From Voacanga thouarsii (lineage: Eukaryota > Streptophyta > Magnoliopsida > Gentianales > Apocynaceae), in assembly GCA_026120185.1 (NCBI GenBank), contig JANUWF010001659.1, forward strand, positions 5,270,001 to 5,334,000: DNA of 64,000 nt. The letters are read 5' to 3'. This document shows positions 47,958 to 59,671 of the stretch, piece after piece. Made by a program: the position numbers and the translations under genes. How positions within the stretch are numbered: the stretch's first letter is position 1; every line of letters begins with the position of its first letter. Under the pieces are notes generated by a model, which saw nothing but the letters and a program-made list of their open reading frames with translations, had not been told where the DNA came from and searched no databases.

Positions 47958-49316
47958 TGTTAGTGTTGTGTCCTAGAGGCAATCACTTGTATATTGTATA
48001 TGACACATTTTATTTTAATAAAAGACATTATTTATCTTACAGTTTCTTTTGTTTACTTTAAGTAATATAACTGTTCAATAAAGTCCCTAGTACAACACCG
48101 TGTTAAGGAAATCATGATAGAGATCATGATATGAGATTCCTACTACATTGGATGGTGTTAGTACTTAAATAGTCCCTAGTCATAGTATTAATGAGACAGG
48201 ACATCATTAATGCATTAAGACTAGCATGTGTTAGACTTCCTGATTTGATCAGGCGGTAATTCTCATAACCGTGAGTATTGAGATACTCAAAGTTAACACA
48301 TGGATGCTTGTTAAAGGAATAAGTTCATTGGATGACCTTGCTTTGAGAAAATCACATGGATAATTATTTAGTGCCAGTGATATAATCATAATATAGCAAA
48401 TATGCAAGTATCCTTAGACTTGAGATCTTCAAGGTACTTGGTTTGTTGAGCTTTGTACTTTAATTCCAATCTCCGGAGCTCGATCATGGGCCGCCTATAG
48501 GATGGATATTGGGTATATTGTGAGATAAACAAAAGTAGTTGATAGGGTCAATAAAGGACTCACCACTCCTAATATTTGGGGTGAATATCTCACGGCCACT
48601 TGTAGGAATTACTACTCGGAAAGTCCTTGGCCAAGGCGATTGTGTATTGGAAACTGTTCTAATTGATACACATCTAGAGTAGTGGGTTTATAGTACAAGT
48701 AGTATTGTATTCGGGCTATAATTAATTCTGGAGGGAGTTGGCACTAATTCCGTACTCCAAACCAAATGAGATATTGCATGGTGAAAGGAGTTAATTGCAC
48801 TGAAGTTTGTTATTAAAAGGTTCATGTCAAGCCACTTGACTTCTAGGACTCTTGGGTGGTCATGATGTGTTGCTATAGACCGCTTATGATCTGGGAATAT
48901 GGGTTTATTAATTGATGAATTAATAAACCAATACTAATTATAATTAATAGGATTAATTCAAATTAATTATAGATTATTAATCTCAAAGACGTTTAGATTA
49001 ATTCATGTTCGCTACTAATTGATTGGGAAACCTAATAGGTCATACACAATAGAGGATTATATACTCAATATGTTATTTGATAACATTGAGGGGTTAATTG
49101 TGAGAAAGATAAGTTGTTGTGGACAAAACATAATTAGTTATAATTTGTGGTCCAAGATGTAATTGTGGGAACTTGATGTTTCAAATTACAATTAGGAAAT
49201 TCTAATTGTTTTAGAATTTCAGATTTTCAGTGGATTTTGGAACATATATTGGATATGCTCGAAACCCTAATCCAAGGGTGATTCACACAAAAATATGAGC
49301 CACAAAACAAACGTCT

Positions 49317-49391
<75 letters not shown>

Positions 49392-49727
49392 CTAAAAATG
49401 AAAACAGCCCTAGCTGCCATCTTTTTCTGCTAGCACAGGAAATTTTGGTGCTTGAGTATTCCTCTATGTGGATTACTATTAGAGATAATCCCACACTATG
49501 ATTATAGTGCTTAGACGTTCAACCCACGTGGAATTTGCACAAGAGGATTGCTGGATCGTGCCTCAACTGGAAGAAGAAATTTTGTTTTTCGGACAATCAA
49601 ACAAAGGTAAAAAGCTGTTACCTTTATTATCTTTATATCTTGTTTTCCACACATAGGCGGGTCCTAGAATGGTATCTTGTTTATTTTCCGCTGCGCCATA
49701 TAAGATACGAGCTTGAGATACGTAACA
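47958..49727 (+). mobile_element. C3 3' LTR
   Basis: TGTTAGTGTTGTGTCC to ACGTAACA, followed by the A-element target sequence ATTATCAC, which is continuous in the uninterrupted second copy at 53956. Confidence 0.95.
49320..49385. repeat. (CT)n microsatellite in C3 3' LTR
   Basis: About 33 CT units, longer than in the 5' LTR. Confidence 0.95.
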
Positions 49728-50381
49728 CTATTATCACTTAGAGGAGAATTGAATACCTCCGTTTCCACATTGGATAATTCTTCCTCATATCATTTCTCTT
49801 TTCCTTGGGGATTCTCTTGTTCAATCATATAGGCCTTTATAGCCTCCTCAACCAACATGGCAAGTCGTGCTTTTTAATGGCTCATATGTTTGGATGCTTC
49901 TTCATGCCGCTTAATCGAGGAATTTGTATTAGTGACAAAAGAATGCATTGAGGCTTGAAGTGATGTCTCACAAAAAACGCTAATCTGGGCATGCAAATTT
50001 GCTAAATTCTTGTCATTATAGCTTCTTTGATCTTGTGCCTAAAAGTAGTTATGATCAAAGAAAAAAATAAAAACCAAATTGAAAATAAAAACAAACAAAA
50101 ATAGTAAAAAAAGAAAAGAAAAAACAAACGGAAAAAATAAAAAATAAAAAATAAAGAAAAGAAAAGCACACTCATTCACATACTATCTAAATACAAAAGT
50201 TAGTGGTATTTATAGTATAATATGAAGTAAGCTAGTCAATTAAGTCACACAATGTTACAAACAACAAGATAGAACACCAATTTACACAAAGAACATATAT
50301 ACATATTGACATATTAACATGATTAAATCAACAAAATCCAAGCTTTCGTGATATTGTTCCCCAGCAACGGCACCAAAAACT
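49728..50381 (-). pseudogene. N-terminal part of A-element ORF, leader and primer site, first copy
   Basis: On the minus strand, below the leader, the frame reads FCETSLQAS and SSIKRHEEAS..., EEAIKAYMIEQENPQGKEK and, after a TGA, YEEELSNVETEVFNSP. It aligns with 54281-53940. C3 separates it from its C-terminal part at 39525. Its own start codon is mutated (ATGATCAC where copy 2 has ATGATGGACAAC). Primer site at about 50356-50380 reads GGTGCCGTTGCTGGGGAAC on the minus strand. Confidence 0.5.
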
Positions 50382-51884
50382 TGATGCGTAAATTTTGGGT
50401 GTATAAGTATCATCAAATTTAAATCCATCCCTTGGTCAAGTTAATTAAAATATTAACCCTAAAATACATATACAAGGAAGTATAATCATCGCAAGCATAG
50501 TATGTCGATTCCCAAAAGAACAAGTACACACAAATCACTTTTCATTCATTGTTTAACCGACACAAACAAAGTGGGAAAATAATAAAAAGAAAAGTAAAGA
50601 AATATACATACAACTCAAGGGTGTGAAAATATGCAATTTGGACAACAGCTTTTGAAAAAATGATAATGAATCACTTCGCCACTATCAGAATCAGCTAGTA
50701 TCTTGGTTTCATGAAGGATTTAATATATATCCACTTCATTTGCAATCCATGGAATAACTACCTTTTAGCTAAATTAGTGAACATATTATGTCTCGAATAA
50801 CTTATCCAAAAGATGCTTTAAATTCAATCCTCATATGAATCCCTATATTCTAGGTGATTGAAAACATGAAATTGGTCAGTGAACTTCTATTCTAGCAATC
50901 ATAAACTAACCTTTGATTACCTTTGTTCTAGACAATTAATCCCATTTTTCAAGCAAGTTAATAGATAAAAAAATATGAAATTAATTAATTGAAGTCATTA
51001 CCAATCACTTTTTCAAGAAAATTATTAACAAAAATAAATCAACTAATTACGTAAGAAAAATAAGTAATCAAATACCAAGAACAATAATCAATTGATCAAA
51101 AGACTAAGCTACTCACTAAATCACGAATCCAAAAAATAATATAAAATTACAATAGGAATATTAAGTACATAATTGTTTAAGAAGAAGAAAACAAAAATAA
51201 AAGAAATCACTCATAGACAAGCCTCTTTCTTCTTTTTTGAAGATTCTATTGAACAACCCTCCTTAATTTGGTGAATTCCTCCTCCAATGAGTGTTTGGAA
51301 TTTTAGCTCTTGGATTCACCTCTCTATATCTCTCTCTTTCTCTTGTGTTTTCTCTTACTTTTATTTGCCTCTTAGATGCTAAATTCGTTGATTGAGTTAT
51401 CTTGGTGGAGTAGGAATTAGAAAATAACGAAATCTTTCAAAAATTCCTAAATTCATGCATAGGATTTTAGCCTTGCAGAATGGGACTGGCACTGCGTACC
51501 TTCGACCCACCTGACGCCAAGTGCAATCTATTCTTCCTCTGGTTTTTGCTCTATTTTCACTAGCCAGACTAAATAGACTCGGTGCCTGGTCCCCTTGCCA
51601 GACCTGGCACCAAGTCTGTTCTGTTTTCTTCTTGAAAGTTGCTCAGTTTCCTCTGCTTGACTAGAATGGACTGGTGCCTAGTCCCTTGGTTGGGCTTGGT
51701 TCCAGGTACATTCTAGAATTGTTCACTTTTTGCTCGAGTTTAACTCAAATCTTCATAAATTTACCGAAAATACTTTTACAAGCAAAATGTCAAATAGGAA
51801 TGAATATGCTTAGTTATTACAACAAATGTATCTCTAAACAACCTGAAATAACTAGAAAAATAATGCTGATTTTAGCCCATATCA
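50382..51884 (-). mobile_element. A-family LTR 2 (shared)
   Basis: 1503 bp, minus strand TGATATGGGCTAAAATCA to TTACGCATCA, both ends intact. Serves as 5' LTR of one copy and 3' LTR of the next. GC-rich module at 51475-51715. Confidence 0.9.
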
Positions 51885-53460
51885 CATACCCCCACACTTG
51901 AACTTTTGTTTGTCCTCAAGCAAAACACTTTAGCTAAGAAAAATCATCAAGAAAACAAAAGTTCTTTTTTATTCAAAAATTTCGTGTACAAAGCACCAAG
52001 GATTATCACTTTCCTACAAACCATACATATAAGTCTTGTCATTTACACCATTTGAAAATCTTTCAAACTTTGAAACATTTTATAAGATGCCACAAAACTC
52101 TTCAAGTCAAATTAATCAAGTGTATACATTAGTCTAAAAAAATATTTCCCCTTTCAAGGAGAAATATAGATAACATGAATCACATAAGTCAAGCCATCTA
52201 CCAACTCAAACATTATAAATCTAAGAATTGCACAACACAAGTCATGATGTAAGGAAAGCACTCCAAATTTTTTTCGGCATTTTTCTAATGACCCAAGGAA
52301 TTGATAGCTTCAAGTGCATGGATTTCACTTCACACACCGTATTGGCCCCCTTTTTAGACATCACTCATCATTTTTCTCTAAACAATTCGTTCTTTCTTTT
52401 GTTTTACGGAATTCATAGCCTCAAGAAAGTGGATTTCTCTTCACTATTCATATTGGCCCCCATAACAAGCAAAAAAGAAAATTTTTTTCCATCTACAAAG
52501 AGGAAACAACAACTCATTTTTTCAATTCCTCAACCCACAAGAATTTTTGCAATTTTTTTTCCACAATCATTCCTCTCAAAGATCTCTTATTAACTCACAC
52601 TCCTCATCATAACTCAAACCTAAGCAAAATTTAAACTCATAATACAAGAGTTAGCCATTAAACTTTACCCACATTCATCATATTCTCTATATTCAAACTA
52701 GATGAGTCAAATAACAATCAAACACCAATGAATAAACAAGATTAATCAAAATTCTTAAGTCTTGACGGATATCCTATATAATAAACTAACTTCACAAAAA
52801 CAAATGCACTAAACGAATGACAAAGAATCATATCCAAGTAAGAAAAAGAATTACAAGCTTGCTTAAACAATGATAACCACTAAAAAATTTCGAAAACTGA
52901 ATATGGAAAAATATTTCTTCAATCTCATTCCCCCTCCCCCCCTCCCCCCTGCACCCCCACCACATAAACTTGAAATTATTCTCAATGGCTAAAAATGAAC
53001 ACATTCAATTACCTCTAAAGGGACCAAAAATAATAAAGGGTTAGAAAGTTTAAGCAATATTTCCTGAGTGCAACAAAGTGCCAATAGACATCAAAACAGG
53101 AAATAGAGAGAAGGGCTTGTTCATGGAGACATTATTCCTACCTATAAAATAAAGCACAATGAAAATAATAACAAAATAAAAACTCACCTAAATAAAAGAA
53201 AATAAACTAAAGAAAAATGCTAAAAAAAATCCTATGAAAGTAAATAAAAACATGACTTACTCTCCCACACTTAAAATGGAAAACGTTATCCTTATTTGAG
53301 GAAAATAACACCTAACAACTAAAAATGGAACTTAGATAAAATAAAAGAATGACCAAAAGACCTAAAGATACCAAAATTCAAAACATACCCAAAACACATA
53401 AAAAACAATATTTCCACTCATCATGCTTCCTTATCAAACCTTTATAAAAGAAATTAATGC
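51885..53460 (-). other. Non-coding 3' region of second A internal
   Basis: Minus-strand G-rich tracts at about 51885-51900, 52920-52965 and 53262-53275, as in the first copy. Long C-rich run CCCCCTCCCCCCCTCCCCCC at 52931. No conserved frame. Confidence 0.6.
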
Positions 53461-54281
53461 TCAAGAAAAAGGTAGGCATGATGAAGGTAGAAATATGAGA
53501 AGATTTTGAAAAATAGAGGGTTTATGGAAAATATTTATTGCAATGAATGTAAATGCATGACTCCCTGTCTGTAGCACCTTTTTAGACATCCAAATAAAAT
53601 TCCCAACACAAAGATGTAAATTATATCCAGAAAGTGTATAAATATTAGAATCGCCACTTTTGCTTTCAAAATATTTGTCCAATTTAAAATTCCCATTAAA
53701 ACATAGAAATTGAGTTCTTAAAGATGGGATCAGGAAATCAGTACTTTTTAACACATCGACAAAAACTAAGTTACCTCCTATTGAATGGGACGAGTGGTAG
53801 AAATTACCACCATCCTCCAAGGGCTTCTTACAATGTAACATTGAAAGATCCAACTCCTTGAGGTATGATAAATTCAACACATAATCATTTGGACCTTTGT
53901 TCTCCAAGAATTGAGAAGAACCTAAAAAATCATGTGATAAAAAGAGATTAGAATTATTATCACAAAGAGGAGAATTGAATACCTCCCTTTCCATATTGGA
54001 TAATTGTTCCTCATATCCTTCCTCTTTTCCTTAGGGATTCTCTTGTTCAATCGTATAGGCTTTATGGCATCCTCAACCAACCTAGTTAGTTGTATTCTTT
54101 GATAGCCCAAATGTTGGGATGCTTCTTCATGTCACTTAATGGAGGAATTTGTATTGGCGACAAAAGAATGTGTTGAGGCTTGAAGTGATGTCTCACAAAA
54201 AGCGTCAATCCGAGCTTGTGAATTTGCCAAATTCTCGTCATTGTAGCTCCTTTGATCTTGTGCCCTAAAGTAGTTGTCCAT
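53461..54281 (-). pseudogene. A-element ORF, second copy (unrecognised protein)
   Basis: Likely start ATG at 54281-54279 (MDNYFRAQDQRSYNDENLAN). Frame open to SSIK, where TGA replaces the Arg codon of the first copy (54132). A one-base loss near 54065 shifts the frame. The final frame, 53994-53461, is open for 177 codons (MEREVFNSPLCDNNSNLFL to SSCLPFS). Allowing for the breaks, the span is about 273 codons. N-terminal half is hydrophilic and helix-prone, C-terminal half mixed with a hydrophobic end. I recognise no domain; a worn gag-derived protein is possible. The upstream Met at 54350 gives a hydrophobic lead that copy 1 does not support. Confidence 0.5.
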
Positions 54282-54606
54282 GATGATGTCTATCAAATTA
54301 AAATTAAAAACAAACAAAAATAATAAAAAAATAAAGCACAGAAAAAACACACAGGAAAAACAAATATTAGAAAATTAAAGAAAAGAGAAACACACGCATT
54401 CACACACTTTCTAAATACAAAAAGTTAGTGCTATTTACAGTACAACGTGAAGTAAGCTAATCAATTAAATCACACAATATTACGAACAACATGATAGAGC
54501 ACTGATTTACACAAAGAACATATATACATATTAACATATTAACATGGTTAAATCAACAAAGTCCAAGCTTTCGTGATATTATTCCATAGCAACAGTGCTA
54601 AAAACT
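54282..54606 (-). other. Leader and primer site of second A internal
   Basis: Aligns with 50060-50381 and 3797-4032. Primer site at about 54580-54605 is worn (TAGCACTGTTGCTATGGAAT on the minus strand). Confidence 0.65.
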
Positions 54607-56110
54607 TAATGCATAAATTTTGGGTGTATAAAAATCATTAAATTTAAATACATCCCTTAGTCAAGTTTTAATTAAAACATTAATCCCAAAATATACATAC
54701 AAGTAAGTATACTCATCGCAAGTATAGTATCGGGAATTAATGTGTATCGAACCTCAAAGGAACAAGTATACACTAATCCCTTTTCATTCATTGCTTAAAC
54801 TACCGAAATAAAGTGATAAGATAATAAAAAAAATAAAGAAATACATATACAACTTAAGGACGTGAAAATCAAGAATTTAGACAATAGTTTTTGAAAACAT
54901 AATAAAGAATCACTTAGCTAATATCACAATCAACTAAAATTTTAGTTTCATGAATGATTTAATATAGACCCACTTTATTTGCAATCCATAGATTCACTAC
55001 CTTTTAGCTAAATTAGTGAACATATTCTATCTCGGCTAACTTATCCAAAAGATGCATTAAAATCAATCTTCATATAAACCCTTACATTCTAGGTGATTTA
55101 TAACACTAAATTAGTCAATAAATCCATATTCTAGCAATCATCAAACAACCTTTGATTGCCTGTGTTCTAGACATTTAACCTTTTCTTTCAAAAAAGGTTA
55201 AGAGATAACAAATATGAAATTTAATAATTGAATTCATTACCAACCTTTTTTTCAAGCAAGTTAATAACAAAAATCAATCAACCAACTTCGTAAGAAAAAT
55301 AAGAAATCAAATGCTAAGGACAATAATCAATTCATGAAAAGACTAAATTACCCAATAAATCAAGAATCCTAAAAACAATGGGAATATTAAGTACATAATT
55401 ATTTAAAAAGAATAAACCAAAGACAAAAGAAATGACTCATAGACAAGCCTTTTTCTTCTTTCTTCAAGACTCTCTTGAACAACCCTCCTTGATTTGGTAA
55501 TTTCCACCTTCAATGAGTGTTAGGAATTTTAGCTCTTAGATGCGCCTCTCTATATCTCTTTCTTTCTCTTCTGTTTTATATTGCATTTATAGGCCTCTTA
55601 GATGTAAAATTCATTGCTTGAGAGATCTTGGTTGAATGAATTAGAAAATACTGAAATCTTTAGAAAAATCCTAAATTTGGGCACAGGATATTTGCCTTCC
55701 AAAGTGGGCCTGGTGTTGGGTACGATAGACCCACCTAGCATTAGGTGCAATCTATTCTTCCTCTAGTTTTTGCTCTGTTTTCATTGGCTAGATAGAAGAG
55801 ACCTGGCACCTGGTCCACTTTCTAGACCTGGTGCCAGGTCTGTTTTATTTTCTTCCTAGAAGTTGCTCGGTTTTCTCTGCTGGACCAGAATGGACCTGGT
55901 GCCTAGTCCCTTGGCTGGGCCTAGTGCCAGGTACATTCTGAAATTACTCACTTTTTGCTCGAATTTAACTCTAATCTACATAAATTTGCCAAAAATACTT
56001 TTTAAAATCAAAATGACAAAATAGGAAGGAATATGCCTAGTTATTACCACAAATGTATCTCAAAGCAACCTTAAATAACTAGGAAAAATAATGGTGATTT
56101 TAGACCATAT
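54607..56110 (-). mobile_element. A-family LTR 3 (5' LTR)
   Basis: Reads TTATGCATTA at its 3' end (54607) and lacks the last two bases of its 5' start at 56110, where copia LTR sequence takes over (ATATTAATTGG). GC-rich module at 55695-55945. Confidence 0.85.
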
Positions 56111-57013
56111 TAATTGGTGGTATCTAGCAACACATGATGACCACCCAAGAGCTCAGGATGTCAAGTTGGTTCACATGAACCCTTCAATAACAAACTACAG
56201 TGCAATAAACTCATTTCACCATATAATATTTAATTCGGTTTGGAGTACGAAATTAGTGCCAACTCCCACCAGAATAATTTTATTTATGACCCGAATATAT
56301 TAGTAATTGTAGCAGGAATCCACTACTCTACATGTTTATCAATTGGAACTATTTCCAATGCATAATAACCTTGGCCAAGGATGTCACGAGTAGTAATTTC
56401 ACCAAATGGACGCGAGACATTCACCCCTATTCTTAGGAGTGGTGAATCCTTTATTGACCCTCTTATTATACCTAATATCCATCCTATAGGCGGCCCTCGA
56501 TCTGGCTCAAGTGATTGGAATTAATACAATACGTAGCAAACAATGTACCTTAGAGATTTCAAGTATAAGGATACTTGCACATTCGCTATATCGATATTCT
56601 ATCACTAGCATGAAATAGTTATCCATGTTATCATGTCATACCTAGGTCATCCAATGTACTTGTTCTATTAACAAGCATCCATGTGTTAACTTTGAGTATC
56701 ACAATAATCATGGATGTGAGAACCACCACCTAATCAAATCAAGAAGTTTAACATGTTCTAGTGTTAACTCATTAATGATATCCTATCTTATTAATACTAT
56801 GACTGGGGATTATTTAATTACTAATACTATACAGTGTAATTGGAATCTCACATCATAATTTTCTTAACACAATGTTTTACTAGGGACTTTATCTAACAGT
56901 TATTTTACATGAAAGTAAAGAAGATAAATTGAATGATAAATAATACCTTGTATTATAAAATAAATATGTCATATGAAAGTAAAAGTGATTGCCTCTAGGG
57001 CACAACACTAACA
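56111..57013 (-). mobile_element. Copia C4: truncated 3' LTR
   Basis: Minus strand start TGTTAGTGTTGTGCCC at 57013, then matches the C LTRs for about 0.9 kb until the A LTR. The other half of the LTR is missing, so the A array either truncated it or joined by recombination. Confidence 0.85.
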
Positions 57014-57410
57014 AACTTCCACTTGCACTGGAGTCAATCATGCATGTATCTAATGCCGAATGACTTAACATGCCTATCTTATTTCTTCTAGGATAGTGCT
57101 TTTGTAAGCGAGTCAGCTATGTTCTCATCCGTGAGAACTCTCTCTATCTTTACATCATTTCTATCTTTGATCTCCCAGATCAAGTGATATTGTCAAAGTA
57201 CGTGTTTAGATCATTGGTGAGATCGTGGCTCCTTACCTTATGCAATGACTCTGTTATTGTCAAAATACAAAGATATTAGGCCATTAACCCTAGGGACTAC
57301 ACCTAGTTCTGTCATGAACTTCTTGATCCAAATGGCTTCCTTAGCTGCTTCAAAAGTTATGTACTCAACTTTTATCGTAGAACATTTACTTGGTTTTTCC
57401 CCTCTTGTTT
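57014..57410 (-). pseudogene. Copia C4: RNase H end and polypurine tract
   Basis: Minus strand polypurine tract AGTGCAAGTGGAAGTT (57029-57014) beside the LTR. Upstream are worn pieces of the polyprotein end and, in the frame 57420-57238, KCSTIKVEYITFEAAKEAIW and IKKFMTELGVVPRVNG, matching RNase H of C3 (TTKVEYIATSETAKKAVW). Homology ends at 57410 (AAACAAGAG), where a different sequence starts. The first codons of that open frame are not copia. Confidence 0.8.
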
Positions 57411-58396
57411 GTGCAGGCACGCAAAAATTAAAGTAATTTCTAAGGGGCTACTTAGCTAAAAAGTTTGTAATTTAGTTATACAAAAGCACACTTTGGTTAT
57501 GAAATTCTTGGTGGACTATTATATTTTATAACAAAGGATGCTTATGTATTATCTAAAATTTGTACATATTAATGATTATGTAATGGGATATGGTGCATTT
57601 AGTGGACTATGATTTATAGATGTCAATATTCGCAGCGTTTATATAAAAATTATACATCACTAATATATTAATTTTAAATTTAAAAATAAATTTTTATACG
57701 ACACTCACCTTATGTCATACAAAAAATTAAATACGATTCTCATCTAAACGCTATGAAAAATATAAAATATGATGCTCATCTAAGCATTTTGAAATTTATT
57801 AAATACAATACTCATTTTTACGTATCTCGAATATAAGATGGTAAAGAAGCGACACACTAAGAACCTTCGTATATATTCGTATTATTTACGATGCACAAGA
57901 AATCGTCATACAAAATTAAACTTATATACGACACATAGAGATTGTCTCATATATCAGCCAAACAAAAGTATCTTATAAAAAATGCTAAACCACACGTACA
58001 TGACTATTGTATTTATTAGGCCAATATAACAGTGTATACGACAGCCTAAAAATTGTAGCATAAAAATCTTAGGATAAAAAGATCGGTCCAGGAATTGTCG
58101 TATATAGTCACATTTTAAGCGATGTCTTCACAACCATCGTTTATTCTGTCTCATTTGAATGGACTACGTACAACACTTTGTTGTGGTTTTTACAGCAGAA
58201 AAAATGGACATATCATTTAAACTGTCGTAAATACTATATTTGACAATTTTTTAGCCTTTGTTAAATTATAAATGATGCTTATACTTGCAACAAATAAAAA
58301 ACTGCCATAGGACCATCGTTAATGATATATACTACAGGCCGTTCACTATTTGTGATAGTTTTCAGGCCGCTGGAAACATCCTAAATTTTTGTAGTG
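57411..58396. mobile_element. CACTA-like (En/Spm) element, non-autonomous or partial
   Basis: The right end reads CACTACAAAAATTTAGGATG on the minus strand from 58396, the terminal motif of CACTA transposons. The interior carries many short inverted and direct TACGACA/TCGTATA/ACGATGG motifs, as in CACTA subterminal regions, and no long frame. The left end is uncertain: CACGCAAAAATTAAAG at 57418 is a worn candidate. It lies where copia C4 homology stops. Confidence 0.5.
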
Positions 58397-59671
58397 TAGG
58401 GTTCTCTCCAAGAACCCAAGGTCCTAAAATGCCTCTTCCTTCAATTCTGAGGTTATAATAGTGTATTTATAGGAAAACCCATGAGATTCATCAAAACAAC
58501 AAGAATAAGGATTTTTCAACGTGGTCTCTGTCTAGGTGACCTTAAAAGTTGCTTATAGGTGAGCATATTTCTACAAAAATCTTTCTTTTAGCTTCTTTTG
58601 CTTCCCTTTTTATCCTCATTCTTCTCAAATAATCTTTTTTCATTTCCTAAACAAAAGCAAGGTGAAAAGGGTGTAGTGAGTAGTGAATTGAGCAAGATTG
58701 TATCACAATAAAATCACAAATACTTTGAAAAAAATATGTACAATAAGCATTCATCACATAAAAAGACATGAAAAAATTTAAAGAAAAATATAAAAGAAAA
58801 TAAGTGAAAGTGATAGAATTTAAGCCCTGAACAAAGTTTTCTTAAGTAAAATAACCTCCAAATAAAAATCAGGTCTCTGTAGCACTATTACCATCATCAT
58901 TGTCTGAATGCCTAGCTTGAGTACCATATGGGCATATAGCCTCATGCTCCTCCTACCTCCTCCTCAACTCTTCTAAAATATGCAACTGCATTTGCACTGT
59001 TTGCAGTATCTGAGTGATTATCATATGTTGGTTTTTCAGTGTAACATTTAACTATTCCAACTTGGCACGTGTATCTCAATCTCATAAGTAGAAGTCAAAG
59101 TTGAGCTACTACCAATATGCTATGTAAAAGAAGGCATCGTTAGGTCGTTATCCTTAAATAAAGGCTAAAAAATGCCAGGAAACTATACCTTAAAGGGCTT
59201 TATCCACCTTTTCTTCTAATCATTGTACTTGTATATGAAATTACTTAAAGTCCACTCTAACACAAAGTCTTGTGTGGTTGTCACCTCAGTAATCTCTCTA
59301 GAAATATCAAGTACTCCAAAGGCTTTGAGAACCTGCATAATCTCTAATGGAAAAACAAAGGCCTTGGAAGACAACGTTGATGCTATCACCTTCCTCATTA
59401 AAGTAAGGATCACAAGAGTAATGGGGAAAGGCTCATTATGAAGCATCTTGCGCAAGATATAAATATTAATGACCCTCACCTCATTGAAACTAAAAGCTCT
59501 ATAAAAGTTGTTAAATGCAAAGATGTACACTAGAGCTTTAAATCTGGTGTGTAAAGTCATCTACTGAAAATGGACAACAGGTAAGTTTGGATGGGAGATA
59601 GAAGAGCATCTCAACCAGTCAGCTGATCACTAACTACACTGAGAACATTGATGCAGGAATTCATAGGGCCT
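58397..59671 (-). pseudogene. Athila/Tat-type ORF remnant
   Basis: Frame 59560-59216 on the minus strand is open for 114 codons: MTLHTRFKALVYIFAFNNFY, FSFNEVRVINIYILRKML, FPITLVILTLMRKV and FVFPLEIMQVLKAFGVL. This spacing resembles the putative plant transposon protein domain found in ORFs of Athila/Tat-type elements. Further on the same strand (about 59060-58880) a NQHMIITQILQTVQMQLH-type coiled stretch and an acidic end follow, again as in such ORFs. A minus-strand TATA-like CTATAAATACAC near 58462 lies beyond it. Partial and interrupted; identity is by pattern only. Confidence 0.4.

Larger units (their letters stand above)
39526..49727 (+). mobile_element. Copia C3, complete element with both LTRs
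   Basis: 5' LTR 39526-41280 (1755 bp), 3' LTR 47958-49727 (1770 bp), near identical by eye with scattered differences. Primer site at 41282, polypurine tract at 47951, target duplication TTATT (39521-39525)/CTATT (49728-49732) with one change. Coding order gag, protease, integrase, reverse transcriptase, RNase H is that of Ty1/copia. Several stops and frame breaks mean it cannot move by itself. A solo LTR sits in its leader (43028-43913). The LTR type TGTTAGTGTTGT and C-terminal IRYMNDWL suggest the Tork/Angela side of copia. Confidence 0.95.
35987..56110 (-). mobile_element. Tandem A-family array: LTR-internal-LTR-internal-LTR
   Basis: Three minus-strand LTRs (35987-37475 truncated at its 3' end, 50382-51884, 54607-56110) alternate with two internal regions (37476-39525 plus 49728-50381, and 51885-54606) that align with each other end to end. 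Each internal is about 2.7 kb and has primer site, leader, one degraded ORF and a long non-coding 3' region, but no pol. A shared middle LTR fits unequal recombination between LTRs of two elements. Copia C3 later inserted into the first internal region. Confidence 0.85.

Noticed and set aside
58860..59560. Host gene exon
   Set aside because: Pattern fits an Athila/Tat ORF fragment and the surroundings are all mobile DNA; no splice-supported gene model is visible.
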